A model generated the notes under the pieces. That model searched no databases, was not told the origin of the DNA, and saw nothing but the letters and a program-made list of their open reading frames with translations. Shown in pieces: positions 13,240 to 27,000 of a stretch of DNA of 64,000 bases; within the stretch, counting starts at the first letter, position 1; each line of letters begins with the position of its first letter. Source of the stretch: Nyssa sinensis. Lineage: Eukaryota > Streptophyta > Magnoliopsida > Cornales > Nyssaceae. The stretch is taken from the NCBI GenBank assembly GCA_008638375.1, contig CM018038.1, positions 15,026,515 through 15,090,514 on the forward strand. Direction: 5' to 3'. A program made the translations under genes and the position numbers.

Positions 13240-14370
13240 TAGAGGGTACTTCTCTTCTATTAGAAAGTTCATTTGTTTTTTATTTTTTAGGCTTGAATAG
13301 AGGGAGATTTTTTATGATACTTTTTTTTATTCTTTCATGTAGTCCAAAGTTTTTAAGGGTGTTTTTGAATTTTCTTTGTCTAATTTATAATTAAATTCTT
13401 GTATTTCTTTAGCTTTAAATCTATGACCAAATATTAAAAAGAAAACTTGACATTGGGTTCTAACTCCGTTGGGACCCCTGTGTTCCTTTTTTTTTCTTAT
13501 ATAAGAATGTGGAAAGAAAGAATCAAACTCACACTAATTGCGTGAGGAGTGAACACTTATACCACTTGAATAGTTCCTTAGTTATAATCATGTGTTCCTC
13601 CTATAGAAAAAGATGTAGGATTCATTATTTTTAAAATTCAATTTATGTATTTTTAATATTTTTATGAAGTAAATACTTACACCACTTGAATAATTCCTTG
13701 ATTCTAATCCCTTGTTTCTCTACATTCTCTACAGAAAAGATGCATGATTCATTATTTTTATGATTCAATTTATATATTTTTCATATTTTTATGACTCAAT
13801 TTATTTATTTTATATATACCGTCGGGTAACAATGATACCAATTTATGATTATTTTTGACCATTGCAACATATATTTTTAAATATCTTGTAATGGTAGAAA
13901 TGCTTTCACATTAATCTCCAAAAAGTAGTCCATTCTCGTATAGGCCATCTATATTAATGCTGAGCCACATCGTTCAAAGAAGAATGTCTTCTTGAAAATT
14001 AATGCTAGCACCTTTTTTTTTTTAAAATTTTTGTCACAGAAATGAGCATAAAATTACACATTAAATCTGTATGGGCCCCACTTCCTGCACATTTTTAAGG
14101 TAAAGTATTGAGTTTAAATAGCAAATGTGAATTATCACTTTCTCCCGAATGGATTTTAGTAGGAACTTTTATAAAAATTCGAATCAAATTTCGTACAGTA
14201 GTGTTATGAAAACATAGAAAAATTTAAATTTCTAAACTGGTCTTTAAAATTTTATAAATTTCAATGAAGATTGCAACTAATTCTCAATTTCTTTTAAAAT
14301 TTATTGGTAATTTTGAATTGTTTTCTTGAAATAATAAAGGGACCAGAAGTTTACTTAAGGATTGAAAGCT
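13240..14370. other. Intergenic DNA upstream of the kinesin gene
   Basis: No coding frame or RNA gene was recognised. The stretch contains a local duplication: TTATACCACTTGAATAGTTCC (about 13556) recurs as TTACACCACTTGAATAATTCC (about 13676), and both copies are followed by TGATTCATTATTTTT-like sequence. The remainder is AT-rich. Confidence 0.5.
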
Positions 14371-14375
14371 AGGGA

Positions 14376-14513
14376 CCGTTTGCCGGAGTGTTTTGGCAGC
14401 CCAAAAGACCATCTTCCCAAAGTGAGAATTTTATACGCTATAAAAAGGATGGGGTTCGCTTGTCCAAACAGGGTCTTGAACTCGCACACCCAAAGACCGT
14501 TCTGTCGCACGTG
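14376..14513 (+). promoter_or_regulatory. Putative kinesin core promoter: TATA box, G-box and two AACGG cores
   Basis: A good TATA box, TATAAAAA, lies at 14439-14446. Two inverted AACGG cores (CCGTT at 14376-14380 and 14497-14501) resemble the core of the plant MSA element that drives G2/M expression of many kinesins, and a perfect G-box CACGTG is at 14508-14513. If the TATA box is used, transcription would start near 14470, leaving about 600 bases of leader that may contain an intron. The motifs are seen directly; their function is inferred. The second CCGTT and the G-box would then be downstream of the start, which weakens their role. Confidence 0.4.
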
Positions 14514-14704
14514 ACAGCTTTGTTATTTGAATTTGGACTCGAGCGCCTTTTCTTAAATTCAATTTATCTTGATCGTTGGTTTTTCTTCATAGCCTTGATC
14601 TGTCTTTTCGATTCGAAACAAACAGCCCCCATTTGTCTCTCTTTCCCTCTCTCACAGTTTCGTTCTTACAGACAGACCCGCAGGTACGCTCAGTTCACGC
14701 ACAC

Positions 14705-14729
14705 ACTCTCTCTCTCTCTCTCTCTCTCA
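14705..14729 (+). repeat. CT microsatellite in the kinesin leader
   Basis: An uninterrupted (CT) run of about 12 units sits between the likely promoter and the start codon. Pyrimidine-rich CT tracts are common in plant 5' leaders. Confidence 0.75.
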
Positions 14730-15081
14730 GAAATCAATCCGTTTCTTTTATTCTTCCTTTCACTCTGATTTATTGTTTCAGCTCAAACCCATCGAAAATT
14801 CCCATTTTAATTTTATGTCTGATTCAATCTCTCAAATATACATACATGTATACACGTTTATATATATATATATTTATATACTTGATGTTGATGTTTTTTA
14901 CGTTGACGGATCCGATATTTTTTCTTTAAATTTAAAATGTAGTGCATGACACCCTAATTTGCAACATGGAGTTGATTAAGAATGTAGTGTATTATTGAAG
15001 CCTAAATTTGCTAATACATTTACTTTTGATTTCACTAAATTAGGGTTTTTTCGTGTTGCGATCTCTTTTGAGATAGTGGAG

Positions 15082-18000
15082 ATGGAGAATTCTGAAACCA
15101 AGGACTCGTCGCAATGTGTCAGAGTTGCTGTTAATATTAGACCTCTGGTAACTGCAGAACTTCTCCTTGGCTGCACAGACTGTATTACTGTAGTCCCCCG
15201 GGAACCACAGGTAATTGTATCACAAACTGTTCATGCCTCAGAGATGCAGCGAGCTGTTTTATTTCACAGTTTGAACACTGAGATGTTTCAAATGATAATC
15301 TTCTGTAAGATTGTTTTAATTTTGACTCAAAACAAATATAAATCTAGATTGATTTTGTTGTTGTTCGATTGGGTGGACAAACAGGTGCAAATTGGATCGC
15401 ATGCATTCACTTTCGATTATGTTTTTGGCAGCACAGGATATCCATCTTCTCAAATTTTTGACCAGTGTGTCGCTTCACTCGTTGATGCACTCTTCAATGG
15501 CTACAATGGCACAGTTCTTGCATATGGACAGGTTGCTCATTTTAAAGTTTTGCTTGCTCAAGTATAAGGCATCACATCCTGATTTTGCATGATTATGCCG
15601 AAACAACTAAATTTTCATCCTGCACAACTTGGCCAAATGAGGCTTAAGATTCCCTAATTTCATCTATCTTACAATGTTCTTTTATACTAACTCATGGTGC
15701 TTGATATAATATGCAAGCTTATTTGTTTTGTGTGCTTATTTTATTGTTAAAGACGGGTTCAGGAAAAACGTACACTATGGGTACAAACTATAACGGAGAA
15801 GAACATAATGGCGGAATCATTCCTAAAGTGATGGAAACTATATTTTCGAGAGTAGAGGCGATGAAAGACTCCACCGAGTTTTTAATTAGAGTGTCATTTA
15901 TTGAGGTAAGAAACAAAAATTGTATTTGTTTGCATTTTGTTTATTTTTTTTAGTTTTAAAATAAAACTGAATAGAGATGTTATGTGCTTACATATGAATC
16001 TGTGTCCTTGCAGATATTTAAGGAAGAGGTATTTGATCTGCTAGATCCAAATCCGCTTGCTTTTTCTAAAGGCGATGGGGGGTCTTTGGCGAAGCCTGCA
16101 AGAACACCTATTCAAATTAGAGAAACTGTGAATGGAGGTATAACACTTGCTGGTGTGACAGAGGCGGAGGTTAGGACAAAAGAAGAGATGGCTTCGTTTC
16201 TATTGCGTGGTTCATTATCTCGTGCTACCGGGAGCACAAACATGAATAGCCAATCAAGGTGCACATTTCATGTGTGGTTAAATGTCTGTATGTATTAAGC
16301 ATGTGTATTATGGGCTGTGTTTTAATTTGTTTAGTTTGACATTCATTGGTTTAGAACAGGAAGATCATATCCTGTATTTGAATAAACACCCCCCCCCCCC
16401 CCCCCCCCCCCACCCCACCCCACCCAACACATACACACAAAAAAGTAAGTTCTCTCACAAGGTTAGGACAAAAGAAGAGATGGCTTCGTTTCTATTGCGT
16501 GGTTCATTATCTCGTGCTACCGGGAGCACAAACATGAATAGCCAATCAAGGTGCACATTTCATGTGTGGTTAAATGTCTGTATGTATTAAGCATGTGTAT
16601 TATGGGCTGTGTTTTAATTTGTTTAGTTTGACATTCATTGGTTTAGAACAGGAAGATCATATCCTGTATTTGAATAAACACCCCCCCCCCCCCCCACCCC
16701 ACCCCACCCAACACATACACACAAAAAAGTAAGTTCTCTCACAAGGTTATTCTGCTTTGATTTATGGCACTAATACCAATTATGTCCTGTAAAGAATTTG
16801 TTATAGTTCTTTTACATGCTTTTCTCACTAAAATTATGCTCACTTTTGTCTTTTATTTTTCATTTTTCTTATTCTTTATTTATATTTTAAAGTTGGACTT
16901 ATTTTTTCAGTGTTTGTGAATGACTATTGTCCTGACATAAAGACCAGATGACATATTTTCTTACTGTAAATAGCAATTCCTCTACAACATTGATCTATAT
17001 GCATCTTGGTGAGGTGATAACTCTGATAGCGTGAGATGTGTTACACGTGCACCTTTTTTTAATAAGTATTTGCACTTGATAATGCTATATTATGAAGTGA
17101 GGCATTTCAACTGATCAAAAAAAAAAGGTGAGGTATTTCACTTGCACAAAGCACGAGATATGATCCCTCAAGGCATGTAGGACGATCTTCTTAAAGTGCT
17201 TTTACTAAATAAATAAACACATACAATATAGGATATTTCTTTCACGAAATAAAGTAAAACATGCATTGATATTCATATTCCATGTTTTAAATATTTAGTA
17301 AGTAATAATAGCCAATTAATTAACAATTAAAATAAAATCTATTACCCACCCTTGTCTTTTATACTAAGTTCAGTGGTGTAATCATCAGGTATCTAGAATC
17401 TGAGAGTAACCACTTTGTGCAAGTAATGCTAAAGGTTAGGTCTGTATCTAATCTACTTCTCTCCACACCTCACATTGGTGGGACTAAAACTAGGTAATGT
17501 CTTTTTTAATCATCAGGTAGAAATTGAATCTTCATTAGCTTAAAAAGTGGCAAGAATTTCATCCAACATTTTGAATTTATGGGAATTTTGTCCTTTGTTA
17601 AGTAGGCCTATACTTGCTAAAGTTATATGGCTTAAGAGGTAAGTTGAGGCAGTATTGATCAGTTATACACTCACTGATAGAAAATGTTGGGATAATATCA
17701 CAACTCTAACATTTTTATCAGTATTTGCAATGCTAGGAAGCATTGTAGTCACTCTGATCCTAGGTCTTAGTAGACTGTCACTGCCTTTATCTTATGCTTT
17801 TAGCCATATTCTTGTACTGGAGCAATGAAACTAATGCAGCATGTGCTTACGGATAATAAATCCCATTTTTTGATGGTGTAGATTTTACATACATATTTCT
17901 ATATGTATATGTATACTTCTTATGGAAAGGTTTTGCTTTTCCACCTTCATAACCCTGCATTTTGGCACAACATCACATGTTACACCATATAACATTCAAC

Positions 18001-21000
18001 TTTGAATAGTTTGTGGCTGACCTTAGGTGTTTTTGTCTAAGGCTGCTCTTGCTTGTTTCTGTTTATAGTATTCTCAACTTACCCAAAAAAACCTTCAACT
18101 TTGTACCATTACGTTTCAGTCGTTCACATGCAATCTTTACCATATCCATGGAGCAAAAGAAAGTTGCCTCTTGCCCAACTGGAGCAATACATGATGATGT
18201 TGGTGATGATATCTTGTGTGCAAAACTTCATTTAGTGGACCTTGCTGGTTCTGAACGAGCAAAACGAACGGGAGCAGATGGGATGCGTTTTAGGGAAGGT
18301 ACTTTGATGTTTGAAACTTTCATTGGAAAAAGTTTGTTGAGTCTGATGTAGCAGGCTTTAGTTAGGGATCAGTTTATTATGTCCAAAGTATCTACCTGTT
18401 GCAAATTCAAAATATGTATTCTTTTCAAATATGTTGGTTTGTTTCCAAATTTCGATTGACTAAGTTAAAAGTATTTTCTTGATTTATGTGGCCTAGGCAT
18501 TCATATTAACAAGGGCCTGCTTGCTCTTGGGAATGTAATAAGTGCTTTAGGTGATGAGAAGAAGCGAAAAGAAGGAGGCCACATTCCATATCGGGATAGC
18601 AAGTTAACACGCCTTTTACAGGTTGGAAATAATTTTATACTAGAGCATCCAACAAATTATTATGGAATGTTGTAGTTATAAAGTTTGATATACATTATTT
18701 GGCTTATCTCCTAATAACTTAAACTTCTAGGGCAAGTGGTTGTATAATGTTGTAAATATTAGATTGAACTTAATCTGTAGCTTAATTTAGGCATTAGATT
18801 GATTGTAGGAACTAATTTAGGATAGTTTCCAAATTACCTACAAGTTGTGACTATAAATCTTGACCTCTTAAAGAGAAAAATATATATTTTTCATTCTCTA
18901 AAATATCTTCAACATGGTATCAGAGCAGATTTTCTAAACCATAGCTTCTCTTTCTCGGTGCCTCTTGTCTCCCTCGGCCCCTCTTGGCTGAGAATTATAG
19001 ATATATACTCTCCAACTTGAGGGGGAGTGTTGTAAATATTAGATTGAGCTTAATCTGTAGCTTAATTTAGGCATTAGATTGATTGATTGATTGTGTTGAT
19101 TGTAGGAATTAATTTAGGATAGTTTCTTTATTTACTTGTAAGTTGTGACTATAAATCTTGACCTCCTAGAGAGAAGAATATATATTTTTCATTCTCAAAA
19201 ATACCTTCGACATAGAACATGGTATTATATATATATATTTTTTTCAATAAATAATGTGGTATTAGATCTTTGATTTTGAGAACTCTTGGGTTCAAGTCTA
19301 TTTGTTTGCATTTGTTTCCAACATTATCGGACTTTTTTGTGTTTCCACATGTGAGAGAGGGGGTTGCAAGTGAGGGAGGATGTGATAGCTTGATGTACAT
19401 TGTTTGGATTATACCATAACAACTTAAGGTTTTGGGTCAACTGTCAAGTAGTTGTTTAACAAACACTGAAGAGTAGAGCTGTCAAATGAACTGAGCCACT
19501 TATGACCAGCTTGAGCTTTGCTTCACTCAGCGGTTTATTAGGATGAGCTCAATCTCCATTTCTATGCTTGATACGTTAATGAGCTGATCTTGAAACTCTT
19601 TCAATAGGTAAATTATTTTTTTAGAGTCAAAATGCTAAAATCTTCACAGTGACATAATCAAACTCGCTTTTCCACTTGCCATAATAGCACATGTTGTATC
19701 ATGTGGGGTAAAGAAGAAGAAAAGTATTTGACAACCTTTTACCTTTGTTTCCTGTTGATAAAATCAATAAAGGAAGAATACTAAGTTTTAGTCACACGAA
19801 GTTTTGCCAAAAATATAGTGCCAACGTTTAGTAACTTTTTATACTTTGATAAATGTTGATCCTAGAACCAACCATCCATTTTTCTTATGCATTTCTTTCC
19901 AAATACCATAGTTTCTAAAGCGAAATGGAAACACGAACAATGGATACGACCAACGTCAATATCCAAAAATGGGGAATCCTCAACCCAACAAGGAACAATC
20001 AACCCAAAAGGGACATTTTTTCTAAAATTCGTAATTAATATTTTATTAATAAAAAGCTTAACCATAGAGACCTATTACAACATATTTATAGAGCTAGAAT
20101 ATTACTATTTTGATTAGGAAACTATAACTCCTAATTTTATCCTAATCCTATAGAATAAGGACTCCTATTTTGAATAGAAAATAATAAAGATAATAGATGA
20201 TTTATCTAAGCTAACCAATTTGAGATAAGCTCAAATTTGGAAACTAGAAATTCCTACAATAACTCTAAAACATATAACCATATTTTTAGGGTACCATATA
20301 TGTCTTACATCAATTTCGTGATTGTCCTATGCTTTACAAACATTTGGGCTAATGTATTATTGTTTAATCAAGCCTCAAAAGTGGGAAGTGGAGTAATTTC
20401 TTGATTAGTGTTAGCATTTGTAAATGGCATTGATATGGTAGAAAGAGAGAATTTTAATGAAAAATCAAATACATTCTGATAATACTTGCTTTCATTTTTT
20501 GATTTTGTCTATTGTTACATTGGAGACGGTGACGTCAAGTTTTCACATTGATCGGACATTTTTGTTTACATGCTTTCCTTTGCATTGCAAAGTCATGCTC
20601 AAGTTCTTATATTTTTGTGTGCTTTAGTTAGGAGTTATTTCTTAATGTGTCTCGTGTGCAAAGTAATATTACTATATTCAAGCAATGCTGCTTTACTTCA
20701 ATCAAGTGAAGAAAATTTGTTTGCTAATTATTATAATGCAATTTTCTAGGACTCTCTTGGAGGAAATTGCAAAACAACCATGATCGGTATGTTGTTCATA
20801 TTTCTTGATTAAAGCATTTCAAAGTTACCTTAGGCATTTCTTACTTTGCTTTCTTGTAAACCGGTCATCCTTTTTCTGGTTTTCTTATATGTGAATGTAG
20901 CATGTGTTAGTCCGGCAGACACAAATGCAGAGGAGACCCTGAACACTCTGAAGTACGCAAATCGTGCTCGCAACATTCAGAATAAAGCAATTGTAAGCTT

Positions 21001-24000
21001 CCTATTTAAGCATAACTAATTTATTTATCTTGTTGCATCATGCTTTTCCTATATTATTTTATTTCTATTTGTAGATCAACCGCGATCCAGTGGCAGCTCA
21101 GATGCAAAGAATGCGGAGTCAAATTGAACAATTACAGGCCGAGCTTGCCAGTTCAGCATTTGAGGAACTTCAGGTATAATGCTATTATAGAAATGTTGCT
21201 ATGTTATCCTTAATCACCTTAATTTTTCAGATGTTGAATTCATGTTTTGTTTTCAGATTCTCAAGCACAAGATCTCTTTGCTTGAAGCAAGCAATGCAGA
21301 GCTGCAGCGAGAACTTCAAGAGCGTCGAATCAGTTGTGAGCATTTGACACAACGCGCTATTGATGCTCAGGTTTGTCTCATCGAGTATTTGTAAACTGTT
21401 TATTGAGCTTCTTGCAACCTTTTCAATGACACTATTAAAGCACTGTTGTAAGATGACTCTCACATGAATCTAATGTTTTAGGTTGAAAGAGATGGACTGA
21501 TTATGAAAATTGAATCAGCCCGAAATGGAAAATCTTGGGATGAAATTGACTCAAATTCAAATCAGGTTTGATTGAGTTGTATTTGGAATTTGTTTATGAT
21601 TATTTCATTTTTCTGATGATATGCTGACCTTAGTTTCCAAAACCTTTTTCAGGATTCCAATTTGGTGAAAACATATGTGTCAAAAATTCAAGAATTAGAA
21701 GGGGAACTGTTGTGCTTGCAAACCTTGAATAGTTCAAGGGATAGTGAACTTCTTTATCTTGATTTGGATGATGGTGGGCTTAGTTCAAAGAATCCATATT
21801 TGACAAATCTTCATGAATTTTCATCAGAGAATGATAGAAAAGCTGTAGACATCGCCTGTAAGTTACTATTAGTTGTTTTACAACTAACTGTTTTTACATA
21901 GTTCTACACATTCATGTCTTGATATTGTAGGCTGCTGTATGTTGTGATTAAACCTTGGTGCTTTTAGCTGTTGGTTTCTGCTGTCAGAATCTGAACTAAC
22001 ATTTTTTTATTTTGATGCTGGTGCATGCACTACATTAAGGCCATTGAATGTGAATAGATTTTATGCCTATGATAGAGCTTCCCCCCACCCCTAATGCACA
22101 ACACCCCCCTGCGGGAAGGCATTGCTCTCTGCAATAATCCCCCTTCTCTCTTTCTCTTTTTGCCTGTTATAAAAGGAATGCAAATTACACTTTCTTATTC
22201 ATATGTAGGTGAGACAGAAGATGAGGAGCTAGAACATTCTTCTGTTCAAGAAAAATTGGATCAGGAGCTTAAAGAATTGGACAAAAAACTTCAACAGAAG
22301 GAGGTAAGCATTTTTTTATCCATCTAAAAATTTTCATCAGTAGAGTTCTTAGTCATTTGTTGTTAGTTCCATGTTTACAAAGAAGTGTTGTAACTTCTCA
22401 TTAGAGAATACAAATGCACCAACCTAGCGAGTTGACAAAGATAAAAAAAAAAAACATTGGGGTGGAGGGCAAAGTTAGTATTATCTTTTTGACATTCATC
22501 TTTGGTATTATATTTTAAGGCCCCCCTAGTCATTCTAGCCTGTTAACTATGGTGGTGGATTCCAAAAGAAAGGGTGAGATCAGGTTAGGATTATAGACTT
22601 TGAAAATTGTGAACAGGGTATTATGCTTGTTTGTTGTCAATATGGTTCTTTGGGAGACAAACTAGAATTTCTGTAGAATGTTGCAACATACACTAAATAG
22701 CAGGTGATTTGGGATTTTTATTATCCGTATAGAGATTGTGAATTTAATTTATAACAGCACTAAAATGTTGTAAAAACAATGTCATAATTCTGTTGTGATT
22801 TTGTCTAGACTCTTAAGTCCCTTTATCCTTGAGGAAATAAGGTTCAAAGAAGATGGTAGGAGTGTGTTATATCATGCACCGGGGTTGGAGTCACTATTTA
22901 TTCTTCTGTTTCCCCTTGTCTCATTCCATGGTTTTCTTTTTCCCATTTACTAAGGCTGAAATGAAGCAGTTCACAACTGTCGATACGTCAGTTATTAAAC
23001 AACATTATGAGAAGAAGGTTCAGGAACTGGAGCATGAAAAAAGGGCTCTGCAGGTTATTTTTCTATTCATGATACTTATTCTTTGATTTTAAGTTCATTG
23101 TTAGTATATCATTCTCTTATTTCTCTTGTTCATTGGCAGAAAGAGATTGAGGAACTGAGGTATAATCTTGCAAACATATCATCCACTTCTGATGACAGTG
23201 CTCAAAAACTGAAGTCAGATTATCTTCAAAAGTTGAATATCCTTGAAGCGCAGGTGATTTCCCATTTACTTTGCTCATCCAATCACAATGACTTGCTCTA
23301 TAACAATATATATTCTCTTCAGGTTTCAGAGTTGAAGAAGAAGCAAGATGGTCAAGCCCAACTTCTAAGACAAAAGCAAAAAAGTGACGAGGCATCAAAG
23401 CGACTACAGGACGAGATTCAGAGAATAAAGACACACAAGGTGCCATTTTATGCTACATGAAACCCGTTACATGAATCCGTTTTTTGTTTATACTCTCACT
23501 ATTGATGGAATTGTACCTTATTTAGGTTCAATTGCAACAAAAAATCAAGCAAGAGTCTGAGCAGTTCAGGTTATGGAAGGCATCACGGGAAAAAGAAGTT
23601 CTTCAGGTATATCCATTACATTGTGGATCTATTCCAGCCTTTCATGTTTAATCTATTGCCATTTGTATAATGTTCCCAAACTGCAGTTGTGTTAGAATAA
23701 CTTGTTCAGTGGGGGTTCACTTAGTTCAGATGTTGCCTACTTTAGTCTAGTCGCATTAGTTTACTAGTATTTCCTTGTTTTTCAATTTATATGCACTATT
23801 TTCTTTAAATGATTCAGTGCTTTTATATCCTCAATTTGTTTTGTTTTGTTTTTAAGCAACGTGATAAGTCACAATATTACCATCTGGGAGTGGTAAAAGA
23901 AATCAATTTATCAAAATATGTCACCCCACATTTTTTTCTTCCTTGAAATGAGTATAGTTCATAGATATTCCTCTGAACTTGATTAGTTTAGCAAATATGT

Positions 24001-27000
24001 TTGTACAAATCATTACATGACCTTTAGGTGTTCATGCACAAATTTGTGGGGGTACCAAACACAATCTTTTGAGTTTTGACACAATGGTTTGTAGAGTCAA
24101 AGTCACAAGCTTGAAGGCACTTTTGTTGTTATATCCATTTGGCCACGCTATTTTGTTGAGGATATTTTCTTTAATTTTATACTTTCAGAAAGGAATAAAA
24201 AAGAAAAAAAGAAAAATTGTGGATCCAATTTATAAATCTTAGAACATGGTATAGTAGTTGTCATTTGAATGCTAGATCAAGCGAAGAGACGGGTTCAATT
24301 CTATTTTATAACATAGATGAAATGATGAATAAAGAGAATCTTTAACTTCATCTTATTTAATTAACTTTTTTTTTCCCGGTCTTATGGTTAGTCTTAAATT
24401 TTGTCTTAATTATGGTTGTGGTGGCTTAGAACCAGGGACTGAGCTAAGATTTTCCTTCAGTGGGGTCAATTAATAATTAATCAATAATATAAATTTAATT
24501 TTTATAAAATTTATAAATATAATTTTTACTGTAAGAAATAAATTATTTAATTATCTTCACACATGTAGGCTGAGGTGTTTGACCCTTTACGATTTTTTAT
24601 GATAAATAATAATTAAAAGGTAGATATCATGTCTGAAATTCAAGTAATGCCAATGATATCTCTAGTGGTCTCTCAAACGGTGTTGATGTTGACCCTTTAC
24701 AATGTGAAGCTTAAGATTGATTTCTTAAAAAATACAAATAAATATCATTATTAGTCAATTCTAGTATTTTTGACTAATTCCTTTTTTTTTTTAAATACTA
24801 ATTTGAAAATTATATTTAAAAACTTATGGTACAACACTTTTAATAGTGTGTTAGAGTTTCAATGACAGTGGTCCAGTTTTGTTATTGATTATAAATTACT
24901 CTCAATTGAGTCTCTCGTACTTGTTAGGGAAAAAATTATCCAATATCATAGGAGAACATATCATAAGGGATCATAATCCATCTATGTAAAAGTCCATTTT
25001 TAATAATGTGTTAAGGTATCAATGAAGGTGGTTAAGTATTATTTTTGATTGTAAGTTACTGTTAATTGAGGAGTTCCATTTACCTAAAGCAACGGGTTAA
25101 GATTTTCACATTCTTTTATGTCAATCTTTACAAGGATTTATATTCTTTCAATTTTTTTTGAAGCCCCCGAAGTTATATAAACATTTTGGATGCACAAAGA
25201 GTGGAAAACATTGCTTTTGACTTCCTTTGAGTTTGGAATATATTTTTCTTATGACCATTGCCCTTTTTTTTCAAAGCTTCAAGGCATTTTAGGGATGGCT
25301 CGCTTCAAGTGAAGCTTCAATAAAACTTTTTAAAACATTGCTTTTCTATATTAAATATTGACCCCCCCCACCTGTTGCTTCTCAATCTTAAATATTCAAG
25401 TTTAGAGGGGCCACTTATAATAAATCTCGCAGTTTTAAGTAACCTCAAGTAGACCCCATAATTTTTTGAAATTTTAGTGTGGAGTCATTGCAAAATTATA
25501 GGAGAGTTATTATTATAGGGGTTTTACGTTTACTCATATAATCGTACTATCCATTTTTATCGTTTCACTATTTGGGGGTAGTTGAATTTTGCCAATTTTA
25601 GATACACAATGTTTGTATTTTTTCTTTATTTTATTTTTAATGTATAGCTGCATCATGCTAAGTACTGGGTTGGTATTTCTGTTGGCTGCATGTCTTAGGA
25701 CATGCCATTGTCTTTTCCATAATTGGGGCAATTTGTTACAGAAACACTATTTTAAGTACGAGATGATAAACTTGGATCTTGCTGATGCCAAGATGTGTTT
25801 GGCGATACCTTAGTATAACCAGTATCTCACTGAACTTTGAACAAATTATTCAGTGTTTTGGCAAGATATATTGTGATCATGCAGTTGAGATTTATATGGT
25901 ACTTTTTTATCTTAATTTTTGAAAATGTATTGGGTTATTAAACCATTTGGAATACCTTTTGTTTATCAACAGCTTAAGAAGGAGGGAAGAAGGAATGAAT
26001 ATGAGATGCATAAATTATTAGCTTTGAACCAGAGGCAAAAGATGGTAAATAGATGTTCAGCTAGGATTCTGCATTCTTCCTAGTTCTGTAGAATTTTTGG
26101 TCTTACTTTTTATATTTTGTGTTAGGTTTTGCAAAGAAAGACAGAAGAAGCTGCTATGGCTACGAAACGGCTAAAAGAGCTATTAGAATCTCGAAAGGCT
26201 TTGTCACGTGAAACATTTGGTTAGGATATAGTCTGCTTCATTCAGTGCATGTTTATTTTGTATAATTATTTAAGTTGACATTTATCCCTCATGCAGGTGC
26301 TGGAAATAGCAATGGTCCTGGAATTCAGGTATTCATAACCAACTTGGAAGATTTTAGCTATGTGTGGCCAACGTGTTTATGTCAATGAACAAATGATTTA
26401 TGTCATATATATGTGCTTTTGGTGTGCCCATAATGATATTGGGATGACAATCATGAGTAGAAATGTAGAATGATGCTTGTGATGAAGCCTCACAAGTGAA
26501 TTTGTTCACTTGTTTCTTTCTGGTTCTAATTCTTGGCCTCTTTCTGATAAGGCACTGATGCAGACAATTGAGCATGAACTTGAAGTCACAGTACGGGTAC
26601 ATGAAGTACGATCAGAATATGAGCGTCAAATGGAAGAGTGAGCGCCTTTATTTATTTATTTTTTATGTGGGATCACTTGATACCTTCCAGCTGTTAGACT
26701 TTATTTAAGACTCAATCCCTGGTCCAAATCGACTTAGACTTGGCTAGTTCTGGAAATATGGTTTTATTTAGTTGCATTTGCTTTTGGATATCTTAAGTTG
26801 ACTCGCATTGAATATTATCAGTTTTAATCTAACACTTTAAGTTGTAAAAATTTTCCCAACGCATAGCTATGATGAGATTTGGATTAAACATAGATTATCC
26901 CTTTTTATATGTTGGCTATAGCAAGAATAATATCTGAATTGTATTCCTCTTCTCGCTTTCTTTGTTATAGCTTAATGCATTCACTTTGTCAAACTATCTA

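Noticed and set aside
16282..16590. An open frame of 102 codons continuing through poly-C into a copy of kinesin exon 4
   Set aside because: It runs through intron 4 and the poly-C tract (giving a Pro run) and then repeats the exon 4 end. It is the product of the tandem duplication, not an alternative exon.
23117..23446. A 109-codon minus-strand frame opposite kinesin exons 15-16
   Set aside because: It is antisense to coiled-coil exons with correct splice sites and family sequence on the plus strand. No independent evidence supports an antisense gene.
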